Assembly (NCBI RefSeq): GCF_000003815.2
Contig: NC_049985.1
Coordinates: 315,678-379,677, forward strand
Length of the DNA stretch: 64,000 nucleotides
Direction of reading: 5' to 3'
From: Branchiostoma floridae
Lineage: Eukaryota > Chordata > Leptocardii > Amphioxiformes > Branchiostomatidae
The notes below the pieces were generated by a model. It did no database searches. It was not told the DNA's origin and saw only the letters and a list, made by a program, of their open reading frames with translations. Both the position numbers and the translations under genes were made by a program. This document shows, piece after piece, positions 34,027 through 46,038 of the stretch; the first letter of the stretch is position 1, and each line of letters opens with the position of its first letter.

Positions 34027-35775
34027 GTGTGTGCGCGTATGTGTGTGTGATTGTGTGTATGTGTGAGCAGCATAACTCGAGAAGACTTTGATGGATCCTG
34101 GTGATATTTAGTAGATGGGTAGGGGTCAGAGAAACGAAGGTCAAGCACTCTGCCACAAGGGATCGAGCTGATTTGCATACAGGGTTCTCAGAAGAGACTT
34201 GTTCTAGTCCAGAGAGATACAGTTCCTTTGTGGTGTCAGTTAAGGTTATTTGTAATATCATGTATTTGTATGTTGTGACCTACGATATGTTTCACCTGTA
34301 TTGTATTGTGGTGTAAAATAAAAAGGGAATTATGTGTCATTTCATTCAAAAACAATCCACTGAAATATCTAATAAAGGAATTTTTGTAAATGAATGTTTT
34401 ATTACGAAGAGGTTTGCACAACATGCAGTGGCAGCCTTCCGTGGATGAACTGCAGTATGATTTACAATTAAAAGTAATATACTAGCTACAAATTTTAAGA
34501 TATATAACGTTACATAAGCTAAACAGCAGACACAAAGCCCACTTTTAACTTATATATATATACTCGTTTAAATGTCAATTCACGCCACTAATAAGTTGAT
34601 GACCTTGTTTATTCACATAACAGAAATATAGTGACACAGTACCTCAGCTGACATATTCAAGACCTGTTCATATATAGAAATCTTTTTACAAAGTGACCTG
34701 CTTACTTTCTAACTTCTTAACCTAAATCACATTCTTTCTAAATTCTCTTCACAAAGCAAACTGGTCATCGTATAAATCGTACAGCAGTGAAGATCAAAGA
34801 AAACAGTGGCAATCACAACGAAAGCCTGTACAACGACACCCTTCACAGCAGCTAAATTTCAGTAAAATAAAACAACTGTTTCCTCGTCATCCCATCATAG
34901 TGCCCATGTGATGACGCCGAATTTTCTATGAAGCCTATATAATCTGATATCTTTACAAAAGACTGTATAGTGAAAGCAGCCCACATACCCTAGCTGATTC
35001 AGACCCCTACCATTTTATTATTGAGTTTGGGCATGCGCAATACTGCCCTCCTGTTGTCAAGGTAAAGCTCAAATGTGTAGAAATAAACGTGGTGAACACG
35101 TCTAAAACACACACGGAATGTACGTGTAGCGCCAACGAAGGCAAAAAGAAAACTCCGTTGAGCACATTATCTAAAACAAACAAATTTAAGTGTTAACTAG
35201 TTTACGGCAGAGAGATATATTGTGTTGCACCACACCGTTCGGGTTATACAATTTCATTTATTTAATCTAGCCAGGAGATACATTCTCAGGTCGTTACTGA
35301 GCCCTATTTTTCAGAAGTTCCTGGGAACAGTAAAAACACAACTGTTAACTTTAAGACAAATTAGCACAATTACTTGTACAATATCAATTACGTAAGTTCC
35401 TATCTTCGGGTAAGGATCGCTAGAAATAAAATCAATCGTTATTCCATTGTGCCTGCAGTTTACTTTTGAATTCCTTTATCGTGTTGCATCGTCTCTTTTC
35501 AGACGTTCCAGAGTTTGTTTGTTCAACCCAGGACTCGGTAACAAATAGACGCCGTGACCTAGCACCGGTGAGTACACCAAGGAGTACCCCAGTATCCGTT
35601 CAATTCACTCGGACAAAATTGTGGCTTCTGGGCCCGACCGGGGCTACATCCCTGACGAGCACCGGTGAAATGTGACCTCAACTTAACGGTAGAGAAGTCC
35701 ATGTAGAGCTATTATGTACGGGGCATTTTGTTCTAATTGCATTTTGTACTTATTTGAGGCTCTTATACTGTTCCT
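33601..35775. other. No gene recognised
   Basis: No domain-bearing frame is visible. It contains the (GT)n tract at 33957-34018 and, near 33841-33900, a partial match to the terminus of the 60535 TIR element ('acagtcaaagctgcctag'). The rest is AT-rich. A 3' untranslated region for the minus-strand TPR gene could extend into its right part. Confidence 0.5.
33957..34018. repeat. (GT)n microsatellite
   Basis: About 31 uninterrupted GT dinucleotides, followed by an interrupted GT-rich tail to about 34066. Confidence 0.97.
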
Positions 35776-35780
35776 TTATT
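35775..35780 (-). terminator. AATAAA overlapping the TPR gene stop codon
   Basis: On the minus strand the last codon and stop read GAA TAA A, so AATAAA at 35780-35775 overlaps the stop at 35778-35776. If it is used as the polyadenylation signal, the 3' untranslated region would be only some 10-30 bases. Confidence 0.45.
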
Positions 35781-38700
35781 CTATCAATGCTGTGTGTATG
35801 TCTGTAATCACTAAGATGTATCTAAGAATGCGCAAAGTCTTAAGTGAGACGTCGATGTCAGGATGTTCTGTGTCTTCGCCATGGATTCTCCGCCTCATCT
35901 GAAGTGCTTGCTCAATATAGCTTGCGGCCTTTCTGTAATCACCAAGGTCTCCCCAGGATTTACCCAAGTTGTGAAGTGAGTCGGCGATGTCAGGATGTGC
36001 AGTGTCCTCACCAAAGATACTCCGCACCATCTGTAGTGCCTGTTCATGATAGTTGACAGCCTTCCTGTGATCACCAAGTTTTCTCCAGTCGATACCTAAG
36101 CTGTTAAGTGATCTGGCGATGTCAGGATGTGCAGTGTCCTCACAAAAGATACTCCGTGTCATCTGTAGTGCCTGTTCATGATAGCTGACCGCCTTTCTGT
36201 AATCACCAAGGTTTACCCATCCGTTACCTAAGTTGTGAAGTGAGGCGGCGATGTCAGGATGTGCAGTGTTCTCACCATAGACACTCTGCCTCATCCGTAG
36301 TGACTGTTCATCATAGCTGACCGCCTTTCTGTTATCACCAAGTTTTCTCCAGGCGATACCCAAGTTGTTAAGTGAGCTGGCGATGATAGGATGTGCAGTG
36401 TTCTCACCATAAACAATCTTTTCCATCTGTAGTACATGTTCATGATAGGTAACAGCCTTTTTACAGTTGCCAAGCTTTGTCCAGGCGGTACCCAAGTTAT
36501 TAAGCGATTTCACGATGTCAGGATGTGCAGTTTCCTCACCATAGATACGCCGCATCATCTGACGTGACTGTTCATAATAGATGACCGCCTTTCGTTGATT
36601 CCCAAGGTCACTCCAGGCGTTACCCAAGTTGTTAAGTGAGCCGGCGATATCAGGATGTGCAGTGTTCTCACCATAGATAGTCCGCCTCATCTGTAGTGCC
36701 TGTTCATGATAGCTGACCGCCTTTCTGTAATCAAAAAGGTCGTACCAGGCTCCGCCCAAGTTATTAAGTGAGGCGGCGATGTCAGGATGTGCAGTGTCCT
36801 CACCAAAGAAACTCCGGTTCATCTGTAGTGCCTGCTCATAATAGCTGGTCGCCTTTCTGTGATCCCCAAGGGTTTTCCAGGCGGTACCCAAGTTGTTAAT
36901 TGAGATGGCGATGCAAGGATGTGCAGTGTCCTCACCATAGATACTCCGGTTCATCTGTAGTGACTGTTCAAAATAGCTGACCGCATTTCTGTTATCACCA
37001 AGCTCACTCCAGGCGGCACCCAAGTTGTTAAGTGAGTCGGCGATGTCAGGATGCGCCGTGTCCTCACCATAGATACTCCGCTTCATCTGTAGTGTCTGTC
37101 GACGATAGTTGACTGCCTGTCTATGATCACCAAGGTTCGTCCAAGCCATACCCAAGTTGTTAAGTGAGTCGGCAACATCACTATGTGTAGTGTTGTCACC
37201 ATGTTTCGATAGATAATTGTGCAGTGTTTGCTCTGTGCATGTCAAGAAATGGTGAAAATCGCACAGACTTTTATATACCTCTGCTTGCAGTTTTGAAGAA
37301 TTGTCAAAGAAGATCGGTGGCTTTTCCAAGTGCTGAGAATTGGCCAGATGTGAAATAAAGTGCTTCAGGGGTCTCTCTGTGTAATAGTACCTCATGAGCT
37401 GCTTTGTATTTGAGATGTAAAACACTTTCCGTAATTTCTCCCCAATGCCCGTATCGGACGATATTGACGATAAGATTGACATGTTCTCCACCTGCCCACG
37501 GTTATTCATGTATGTCCGCCGCCTCAGTTCTGCTGAGATACTGACCAGCACCATCAAGTGATGTGCGTTCTCACTACTGACGACTCCACTGTCTCTTAGG
37601 TTCTGAATAGTCTCCCAGATTGTGGTCGGTTCTATGCCATAAAGTAGCGCCCAATAGGACACTGCAAGACTCGAAAATCGATATATTTCCTTTTTTACAT
37701 TCAGCAGCCTCGCAGTAAGAACCTGGGTCTGAAACAGTGGTACATTGTCACTCAGCACAATATCTGCCATTAACAAATGAACTGTCCGGTCGTTTTCTTC
37801 CAGTTGCTGAGTCCATAACGACCTGTACTCATCGACCAAGCCCTGATCTCCTGCGATAAAGGACACATTTCCAAGTACACTAGCAAGGTGGTAGCCTTTC
37901 TTTAAATGGTACGTAAGGTCGTCTTTTAGGATGTTGGTCATGTTGCTTGGAGTGTGAATAAGTTCACTTGATACTGTGTTATTTCTACCTCTGCCCAATG
38001 GAGTCTTGCATGCATGCGGCATGGCTCCATCGAACGCAAAACCGCGCGGTGTTACTGAGTCATAAAACCAGCTGTCCAGTGGGTCGTTTGAGTAGAAATC
38101 ATTCAGAGACTTAATCCCCATGGCCGGGAAAATGGTTTCTCCCAGATTTATCACTTTGAGATGCAAATAATGAGTAAGATTGCGGAAATAACTAACGTTA
38201 TGTTCGGTTTCCTCCTCTACTAAAATGGCAAACTCCAGATCAGAGTATGGAGTTACCAACCCTGTGGCTTGTGAACCCAAACCTATCATTGCGTACTTAC
38301 AGGGAGGGGGACCCATTACCTCCATGCATTCATCTACAAGGCCAGCTATGAACGTTTTACGCTGATCAACAAGTGTCTGAAACAATGCTTTAATTGCTTC
38401 CACTCTCTGCATCTCCACTTCTTTTATCTTAGGGTCATTCTCATCAACACTATATGGATCTACCTCTTGTTCAATTCTTTTGATCTCTTTTTCTACGTAG
38501 TCCCTATCAGCCTTCAAACTCAATTTGTATTTCTCTGTATCATCACTGTCTACCTTCTGTTCCATCTTCAGGACTTCCTTGACAAATACTTGAGTTATTT
38601 TCTGAATTCTTTCCCCTATGTCTTCTCTCCTTGACCTTACCAGTGCTGCATTACAGAGTGCTGCAGCCTTGGTGAAGTCGCCTCCGTCCTTTGACTGGAT

Positions 38701-41239
38701 TCCTCTCTTCAGATAGACTTCGCCCAGCTTGTACAGGGGCTCTGCCTCCTTCCTGTGTTGACCTGTAACAAATGTTACAAATCATGATGATCGTAATGTT
38801 GTATTCTTATTCTCTTGTCTGTAGCCTTTTGAGTGTGAACATGCAGCACAATTTGGATGTTTTTGGTACCGATACAAATGAGGACCCTGTTTACATCATT
38901 GATATAATACGGAGGATCTTCAGAACTAGAGGCATGGTAGACTAATTTGACTAATTGATGATAATTTATGTAAGTCTTACCTTTAACATGAACGGTCTTA
39001 AGCGCAGCTGCAAAGCTTTGTTCTGCTGTGTCCAGGTCTCCACTTTTCATGGCATTGCAGCCCTCCTGTAGATGTTCTTCATATGTTCTGTAACAACGAA
39101 ATGCATACCATTCACAAAGTAACACAAAATTTAAAACTCTACAAAATGATTTATTAGTACGAATTTCATCTATTCTGGTGGTAAAACGCTACTGAAGTAA
39201 AGGGGAACTATTTTTCATTACTATGAGATCATGTACTGATAACAGTTTTAAAATTCTAGCATTCTTAAACTTTGTTTACTGCTACGCCAAAAGTAGTTAC
39301 TCGAGCAACTGGATATGATTTTAGAACCGGTCAGACGTTTCAACTACTATCCAGTACTTTTCATTAGTGACACTTTGCTTACTGCTGTTTGGCAAGGTAG
39401 AAATGGGCATTGCGTTCTTTTTTCACACTAATGTAAAATTTCAAACCTGTCCCCGTCGCCCTGTGTTGCGTTTGAAACTTGTCCTGTTGTTCTTCTGTAA
39501 AGAAAAATAAGGTTGTCATGAATCACATGTCCTAAATGGGTTAATGTATATTATGCACAAGTCATTTAGACTAATTGGATTAACTGGTGATAATTGTAAG
39601 TTAAGATTTTTGGGAGTAGTTTACGAACGGGTCCGAATCCTACAATCCTTACATTTTCCTTCCCACTATGACACCTGCCCAAAAAACAGATTCGACAAAC
39701 AGATTTTGTGTTATCTTCGCATATTTTTATCATATGATAAAGCTTGATTTAAAGCGTTAAGGTTCAACTCCTACAATTACAATCTTTTTAACAAGTTACA
39801 ATGATAAGAACTTATATCAAAGGATCATTTCATTTCAAACACTTATGAAAAACCAAAAAAGAAATGAGTGACACTAACTTGTCATCGTCAACTCGTATCG
39901 CGTTTTCAGCTTTCTGCAGTTCCGGGGCACTGATAAGGAATAATAAAATGTCTATTTTATGATTATTCTTCAATTCATATACATGTAACAGTCTGTAGAT
40001 ACCTGATACAAAGATAGTCAAAATCAAATCAGAAATAACCAGCCTTCCCTGTACCTACCTGTGCAGACGGCTCGTGCCGTCATCGATGACGTCGCTAGAG
40101 GGAGTAGCTGAGGAGGGAAAGACGTGGTCCTTCCGCCCTCTGACGTCATGTTGTCGCTGCGTACGTGCTGACCTCTACGTTAACAAGTCATGAATAATAA
40201 ACTGCTGTGAGATCGAGTTTTCAAACGCATAATTTTTTCGTGTGTATGTTGTAAATGTGATGACTGGCTCTTGGTATAGGAATAATTGAATGGATTCTTG
40301 ATTGTCGTCATGTCGTCCTTCGACAAGCCAGAACAAACATGGTGAAAATACACTCACTATTTTTTCCTAAAAATACAGAACACACGAAACGAAATCATAA
40401 CCTTGTAGGTACAAGAAAAACAATGAGCTGCCATGTCAATGATCATGAAATAAGTTACTATCGTTCTACTGGAAAACTTACCAACTAAATACTTCTGTTT
40501 CATGATTTTCCGTTCAATGTCTGCATAGTTCACTCACCTTGATGTTTTGTATGGTTATGTCCTGCCTGATTTTTGTCGTATGCAGTAAGCGATGAACAAG
40601 GACAACTGTCCCCTGAACGTTGTGACACCGCGCCAGTGCCTTGTTGTACAGAGCAGACGCTCTGGTCAAGTCTCTAGTGTCCAGAGTTTCTGTTCCTCTT
40701 TTCAGGTACACGTCACCGAGGCTTTTCATCGCTTCTGTTTCTAACATGCTATTGTCCTTTACAATTCCCTCTACCAACAACTGTGCGTATCCAACCAGCA
40801 CAGAGTCTGTGTTACCACCGGCAGCCCATTTCTTGTCCAGGTCTTGAAACTTTGCTGCCACCTTTGCAGGTGTAGTCGTCTCATTGTCTTTTGTTGGCTG
40901 TTCTTTACCCTGTGACCCCTTTGACAACACCCTTTGTAAAAGTTTCTCCGCGTATTCGTATCGGTGTTCTATACCTTCTCCCTGATCCCGATGGTCACAC
41001 CGGACCACAGCAGCTATGTAAAGCGCCAAAGCCCTGTTGAACTTCCCTACGTCCTTCCCGAGTCTTCCCTTCTCCAAGTTCACGTCGCCCAGACTTTTGA
41101 GCAGCTCCACTTCCGCCAGCCTGTCCATGTCAGCCATGGCGTCCACCAGGGCACGGAGGTAGCCTGTCTCCGCACGGGCTAGTCCGTACCTCCTGCCCTT
41201 CGCGTCCGCCTCACGGAGTTTCTCACAGACCCTCAACAT
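35776..41239 (-). CDS. Nucleotidyltransferase-like and ten-TPR protein
   Basis: Six exons on the minus strand: 41239-40538, 40174-40059, 39929-39879, 39494-39447, 39087-38981, 38762-35776. All are GT-AG and in phase, giving 1336 residues. The first exon has TPR-like helices in two blocks ('[14 protein letters not shown]', '[14 protein letters not shown]'), as does the start of the last exon ('[12 protein letters not shown]'). Around residues 495-530 is a nucleotidyltransferase-fold motif: G-L-G-S-Q-A-T-G then Y-S-D-L-E-F, giving Gly504-Ser505 and the acidic pair Asp516/Glu518, as in DUF294/GlnD-like enzymes. Residues 868-1307 are ten 44-residue TPRs of the kinesin-light-chain/TPR_12 type ('SLNNLGxAWxxLGDxRKAVxYxEQALQM'). 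TPRs bind partners; the enzyme domain might transfer a nucleotide to protein or a small molecule. Substrate and pathway are unknown. The repeats are also similar as DNA. Confidence 0.85.
35866..37185 (-). repeat. Ten coding repeats of 132 bp (TPR array)
   Basis: Each 132-bp unit encodes one 44-residue TPR. Nucleotide identity between units is high enough to see by eye ('gtcaggatgtgcagtgt' recurs in nearly every unit on the plus strand). This indicates recent expansion or gene conversion, and the copy number may vary between individuals. Confidence 0.9.
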
Positions 41240-41474
41240 GGCGAACCGCTGAGAGAACACTTGTAAAACTGGCAATCTGTACTGGTCTCCTTGTTAGCTT
41301 TGTGCTCGTGGCATAAACAAACACAGGTCTGGACAAACATCTCACTGGCACTGCTGGTTTCAACATTACATCATCCGTCCGTCGATAACAAGGTTCAAAA
41401 GTTTAGCATGGCATACCTTTGGACTTCGTGATAGACAGGCCTAGCTAATACTCATAACCACGACAGGTAGTGTA

Positions 41475-42052
41475 CGAGGGGCGTGCAATAAGTAATGGTC
41501 CTGACCCACTTCCAGTTGTCTGATCTAAATGAAATTTTGTATGTGTAATAATTCATATCTCTATGGGTTATGTTGCAAAAGACAGCTCTGAACTAATTGT
41601 GGTTTCTGATCTACTGGTGTTTGAACTTAGTCAGGTGCGAAATGGACCAGGTGTGAAATGGAACCAGTTGAGTGTCGCGCAGTGATCCGGTTTTTGTATT
41701 TGAAAGGACGCACACCAAAGAAGACTTTTGATGAAATAAATGAAACTTATGGTGATGATGCCCCATAATATGACCTTGTAAAACGCTGGCATCCTGAATT
41801 CAAACGTGGCTGGAAGTCTGTGGAAACAGCTCCCAGACCTGGTCGTCCCTCTTGTGCCATTGATGAGGCATCAGTTGGAGGACCAACCTGGGGTGTCCTA
41901 CAAAATCGGTGTCCAGAGGTGCATCAAACGATGAGAGAAATGCATAACTCTGGGTGATTCCTATGAAGAGAAAGACTAATAACTGTGCCAAGTTTCATTA
42001 ATCTCCTGCTATGGGAAATGGGTCAGGACCATTACTAATTGCACGCCCCTCG
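41475..42052. mobile_element. Internally deleted mariner-like element
   Basis: Terminal inverted repeats start CGAGGGGCGTGCAATAAGTA at 41475 and end with the complement at 42052 (one or two mismatches over about 32 bp), flanked by TA on both sides (41473-41474, 42053-42054). Inside, from ATG 41658, a plus frame begins 'MEPVECRAVIRFLYLKG' and later 'KRWHPEFKRG', the helix-turn-helix N-terminus of a mariner/SETMAR-type transposase. A TAA interrupts it at about 41766, and the catalytic DDD/E part is missing. At 578 bp it is less than half the usual 1.3 kb. Confidence 0.9.
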
Positions 42053-43015
42053 TACATCTATTTTTCATGTCAGGTCTCAAATTTAAGGGCTTCTCATAGT
42101 CGTTATAAGTCGATACAACGAGTCTACGACAGCAGACTGGGGGCATTCTTGCGGACAATCGTACAAAACTCAGCTGTCTTGTGACAGAAGTAGCCTGTCG
42201 CAGATCCCTGTCGACGGTGCAGTTTTCCGTTTCATAAACGGTCCTTTCCATATAACTAACCAGTTTCACCGGTATCGTAGCGTTTCATGACTTTTTGCAA
42301 CAAGAAGAAAATAAAAGTCTGAATATGGACCAACTTTTTAATCACAAATATACGGCAGTATTGTGTGGATGGTTAAAAAAAGTATTGAAAAGGGAAGTAC
42401 ATCACTTTGGGTTAAAACTTCAAAATCAAAGAGCTCGAGTCTAAACCCAAATCTTTAATCGAGTACAATTTGGATTACATAGAATTGCTAATTGCTACAA
42501 TTGCTAGATATACTTATTGGAACGGAGCGGTCATTATTTTAACATACCAGCAGTAATGATAATATATGCCAATGAACCATAGATGAATTAAGCATAGCTA
42601 GAAAGGCGTTAGTTGCAAGTAATACGGGATGTTTACCGTCACATGGTCTAGCCAAACACACCACCGCTCTGTTTATTCTAACACAAACACAGGCACATAC
42701 ATTGTGACCAGCATCTCCAGCTCTGTCCTACAACTTGCTACATTATGTGATCCCACCACCACGGGGTGTATGGGTTTGTATCTAGATATAGTCAACACTA
42801 GTATTCCAGTTGTCCCTTTGTATAACAATATTTATCACAGTTCATTATTGATGATATTCATCACAGTTCATTGTTACATTCATATTCCCTATCTTGTTTG
42901 TACCAAGTACTGGCAATTAGCCTACGGGCATGAACTTGCAAATAAAACTTTCCTTGTATTCACAACTTCTACAATCTTATCCAGGAGATTACATCTGATG
43001 AACACTGAAAGAAGC
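42053..43015. other. No gene recognised
   Basis: AT-rich DNA between the mariner element and the TRIM-NHL pseudogene. A 215-codon plus frame (42629-43276) overlaps the antisense of the NHL pseudogene at its end and shows no domain; I regard it as chance. Confidence 0.5.
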
Positions 43016-44060
43016 TCATTTCATAATCAAAACCTTCAAATGGCTGTTGGAAAAAGAAAATTCAGAAACGACCAAATGCTCGTCGAGAGTCAGCGCCAGT
43101 CCCGTTGGACTGAACAGTCCGTGATCTTCGTGTGTCAGCACGTGCCTGATAAACATGCCGTCCCGACTGAACACGGAAACGCGATCGTTCCAATAGTCAG
43201 CCACGATGATGTTGTCTTCGCCGTCCGTGATGACGGAACAGGGGTAATGCAGCTGACCAGGTCCGTAGCCACGTGACCCGCACGTGAACAGATGACGGCC
43301 GGCCATGTCAAATATCTTCACGTTGTGGTTGTCAAAGTCACTGACGATGATTTGGTCGCTGCTGTTCACGGTCACACGGAGGAAGGAACCAAACTTTTGC
43401 TAACCTTGACCTTTGTCCCCGAACTTCATAATGACGTCACCACTGGAACTGAGTACGCAAACTTGGTGCCCAATAGTGACGATGATGCGTCCCAAACCGT
43501 CAACAGCGACGCCTTTCGTAGTTTTACGTTTCTTTGCAGCCCCTGTCACCTGGATGACACGTAACTCCTTCCCTTCTTTGTCCAGTACGTGAATCCTGTG
43601 TTCGTCTCCTGTCACCAACAGCTCACCGTTTGTCAGTGCCGCCACACATTTTGGCTTGAACTCCAGATCGACTTTCCCCTTGAAAGACCCATCTTTGTCC
43701 AGAAATTGCAGACGTCACGGTCAGCAACAACAATGTCTCCCTCCGCGGTGACGGCAAGCGAAGTCGGAACCTTGAACTGTCCATCTCCACTGCCCCACTT
43801 CCCGACCGTTTTGACCAGTTTGAAACTGCCATCGCCATTCCCGATCACCGCGTTCGGTCGCACCTGCGTGGAAGCTCGGTTGAATTGCAGGTCTTGAATT
43901 TTGTGGGGCTTGGTCGCTTTCAACCGACGGTGGATGTAATAACATGCCTGACAGAGACATTCGGTGCAGTCCTCACAGTAAAACTCGGCCAAGTTCATAT
44001 CCTTACAAACCGTACAAGGGACTCCATCCTTTACTTGGAAATACTTCAACTGGCCAGTAT
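43016..44060 (-). pseudogene. Decayed TRIM-NHL copy lacking the RING
   Basis: This tandem paralogue of the gene at 44046-45432 starts at the B-box ('DGVPCTVC', then C-E-D-C-T-E-C-L-C and H-x8-H) and continues through linker and NHL repeats ('GDGQFKVPTSLAVTAEGDIVV', split here as two overlapping pieces, and 'GPGQLHYPCSVITDGEDNIIV'). It is broken by a one-base frameshift near 43711-43720 and by an in-frame TAG at 43402-43400, where the paralogue has Gln. No RING exon precedes it. The break next to the duplicated 'tataaaaagaagattcagaaacgaccag' (about 44060 and 44090) marks the duplication joint. It could still be transcribed as a partial gene. Confidence 0.8.
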
Positions 44061-45432
44061 AAAAAGAAGATTCAGAAACGACCAGGTATAAAAAGAAGAT
44101 TCAGAAACGACCAGACGCCCGTCGTGAGTCATCGCCAGTCCTTGTGGACGGTTCAGTCCGTGTTCCTCCCGTGTCAGCGCGTGCCCAATAAACGTGCCGT
44201 CCTTATTAAACACGGAAACACGATCGTTCCAACTGTCAGCCACGATGATGTTGTCCTCGCTGTCCGTGATGACGGAACAGGGGTAGTGCAGCTGGCCAGG
44301 TCCCGAGCCATGTGACCCGAGCGTGTAGAGACGACGACCGATGACGTCAAATATCTCAATCTTGTGATTTCCCCAATCAAGGACGATGATTTCCTTGCTG
44401 CTGTTGACGGTCACGTAGAGAAAGGGACCCAGCTGTTGCTGACCTTGACCTTTGTCCCCGAACTTCAGAAAGACGTCACCACTGGGACTGAGTACGAAAA
44501 CCTGGTGCCCGATTGTGACAATGATACCCCCCCAAACCATCAGCAGCGACTCCCTTAGTAGTTTCACTTGTCTCTGCAGCCCCTGTCACCTGGATGATAC
44601 GTGACTCCCTCCCCTGTTTGTCTAGTACGTGAATCCTGTGTCTGTCTCCTGTCACCAACGGCTCACCGTTTGTCAGTGCCGCCACGCACCACGGCCTGAA
44701 CCCCAGATCGACCTTCTTCTTGAAGGAGCCATCTTTGTCCAGAAATTGCAGGCTATTGCTGTCATGGTCAGTCACTATGATTTCTCCCTCCGCGGTGACA
44801 GCCAGCAAGGCTGGAGCATTGAATGTTCCGTAGACGTCTCCATCGCCCCCTTCCCCAACGGCTTTGACGGGTATTAGACTTGCTCCACCAAGCAGTACTT
44901 CCGGTCGTACCTGCGTGATTTGAGGTGAGCGCAAATATGTTCTCACCTGGCCGTCGTCCGTAGCAACTTGTCTGGATTGCAGGTCTTGAATTGATACAAC
45001 TTTGTGTGCCGTAGTTGCTTTGAATTGACAGTGAACATCGTTACACGTCTGACACATGTATTCGGTACATTCCGTACAGTAAAACTGAGCCAAGTTGCCG
45101 AATCCACAAACCGTACAGGGAACTCCGTCCTCTCTTGCATCAGCATTTTGCCCTTGCAGCTGTTGTTGTGGCTGTTGTTCCAGAATGTTGCCTCTTTCCC
45201 CAACGATAAAGTTGGACTCCAGCCCATCAACGCCATTTTCTGGGAGGGGCACGTCATGTCGGCATGTTGGACAGTCCAGTTTCCCTGCCGGCTCTGTGGC
45301 CAGGAGCTTCTCCAGACACGGCTGGCAGAAGGTGTGAAGACACGGCAGCATTTTAGGCTGTTTGAAGTCCTCCAAACACACCTGGCAGACGTGAGATTTG
45401 TCGGTTACCTGGCTAACTGCGTTGGACGCCAT
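44046..45432 (-). CDS. TRIM-NHL E3 ubiquitin ligase-like, one frameshift
   Basis: Starts at ATG 45432 in a single exon. The RING (about residues 17-60) has C-x2-C, C-x-H, C-x2-C and C-P-T-C. A B-box-type zinc motif follows ('CTVCGFGNLAQFYC', 'CTEYMCQTC', H-x8-H), then a linker without an obvious long coiled coil and at least five NHL beta-propeller repeats ('LAVTAEGEIIVTDHDSN', 'GPGQLHYPCSVI', 'NIIVADSWNDRV'). RING proteins of this family transfer ubiquitin; NHL propellers bind RNA or protein. The frame breaks at a run of seven C (44527-44533); six would restore it and join 'GLGG' to 'IIVTIGHQV', so a homopolymer sequencing error is the simplest explanation. It ends at a stop at 44046, next to the decayed copy. 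Confidence 0.85.
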
Positions 45433-45517
45433 TTTTACCAAGTACTAAATGAGGACTTTGACACTTCCTCTGACACTTCGGGGGCGGTAACAGTGAAAAG
45501 CTTTGATTGCTTTTTTA

Positions 45518-46038
45518 TTACTATCAATTTTCTTTGAACAATGACTGTTTATTAAAGGTAGAGAACGTACCTCCAAATTTTCGAAGTCTGTCAGTACATC
45601 TTGGACGCGGAGAATGGTCTAGTCTCAATCTCGTGAGAGAATACGAGACTAGACCAGGCTTGATTAGATCATCTGCCCCCTCCCCCCGCCTCCTTGCGGA
45701 GAAGAGGTAGGTAGGACTTGGGAAGCTCCCAACCCTCGTTGCGGTTAAGTTTTGCTCCCTCCAGCTGGATGTGGATAGCCTCCTTGATCTTTCTGTGGGC
45801 CTTGCGTGCCTCAAGGTCAATGATTTCAATATTGTCCGAGATTGGCTTGGTAGTAACTAAGTGACGTGACTGCAGGTGGTGTTGGCTTAACGCGGATTTA
45901 CTATCCAGACAGTCTAAGGACTTTTGGTGTTCCATGTTCCGTTCCCCCAAAGACCTTTCCGTTTCACCTACATACACCTCACCACACTCCTCACACGCAT
46001 TGTCAAAACAGTCATTGTTCGAAGAAAATTGATAGTAA
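45518..46038 (-). mobile_element. Penelope-like element fragment with GIY-YIG endonuclease and inverted ends
   Basis: On the minus strand, about 46020-45669 encodes 'CEECGEVYVGETERSLGERN', then H-Q, 'SALSQHH', 'IEIIDLEARKAHRKIKEAI', 'LNRNEGWELP'. This is the C-terminal GIY-YIG endonuclease of Penelope-like elements including the preceding Cys pair. The reverse transcriptase is missing. A 33-bp segment (ttactatcaattttctt... at 45518-45550) recurs inverted at 46006-46038, so the fragment is bounded by inverted repeats, as often seen in Penelope insertions. Confidence 0.8.

Noticed and set aside
33906..34261. His/Thr-rich minus-strand frames
   Set aside because: They are translations of the (GT)n microsatellite.
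42629..43276. 215-codon plus-strand open frame
   Set aside because: Its 3' part is antisense to the NHL pseudogene and its 5' part has no domain or splice support.
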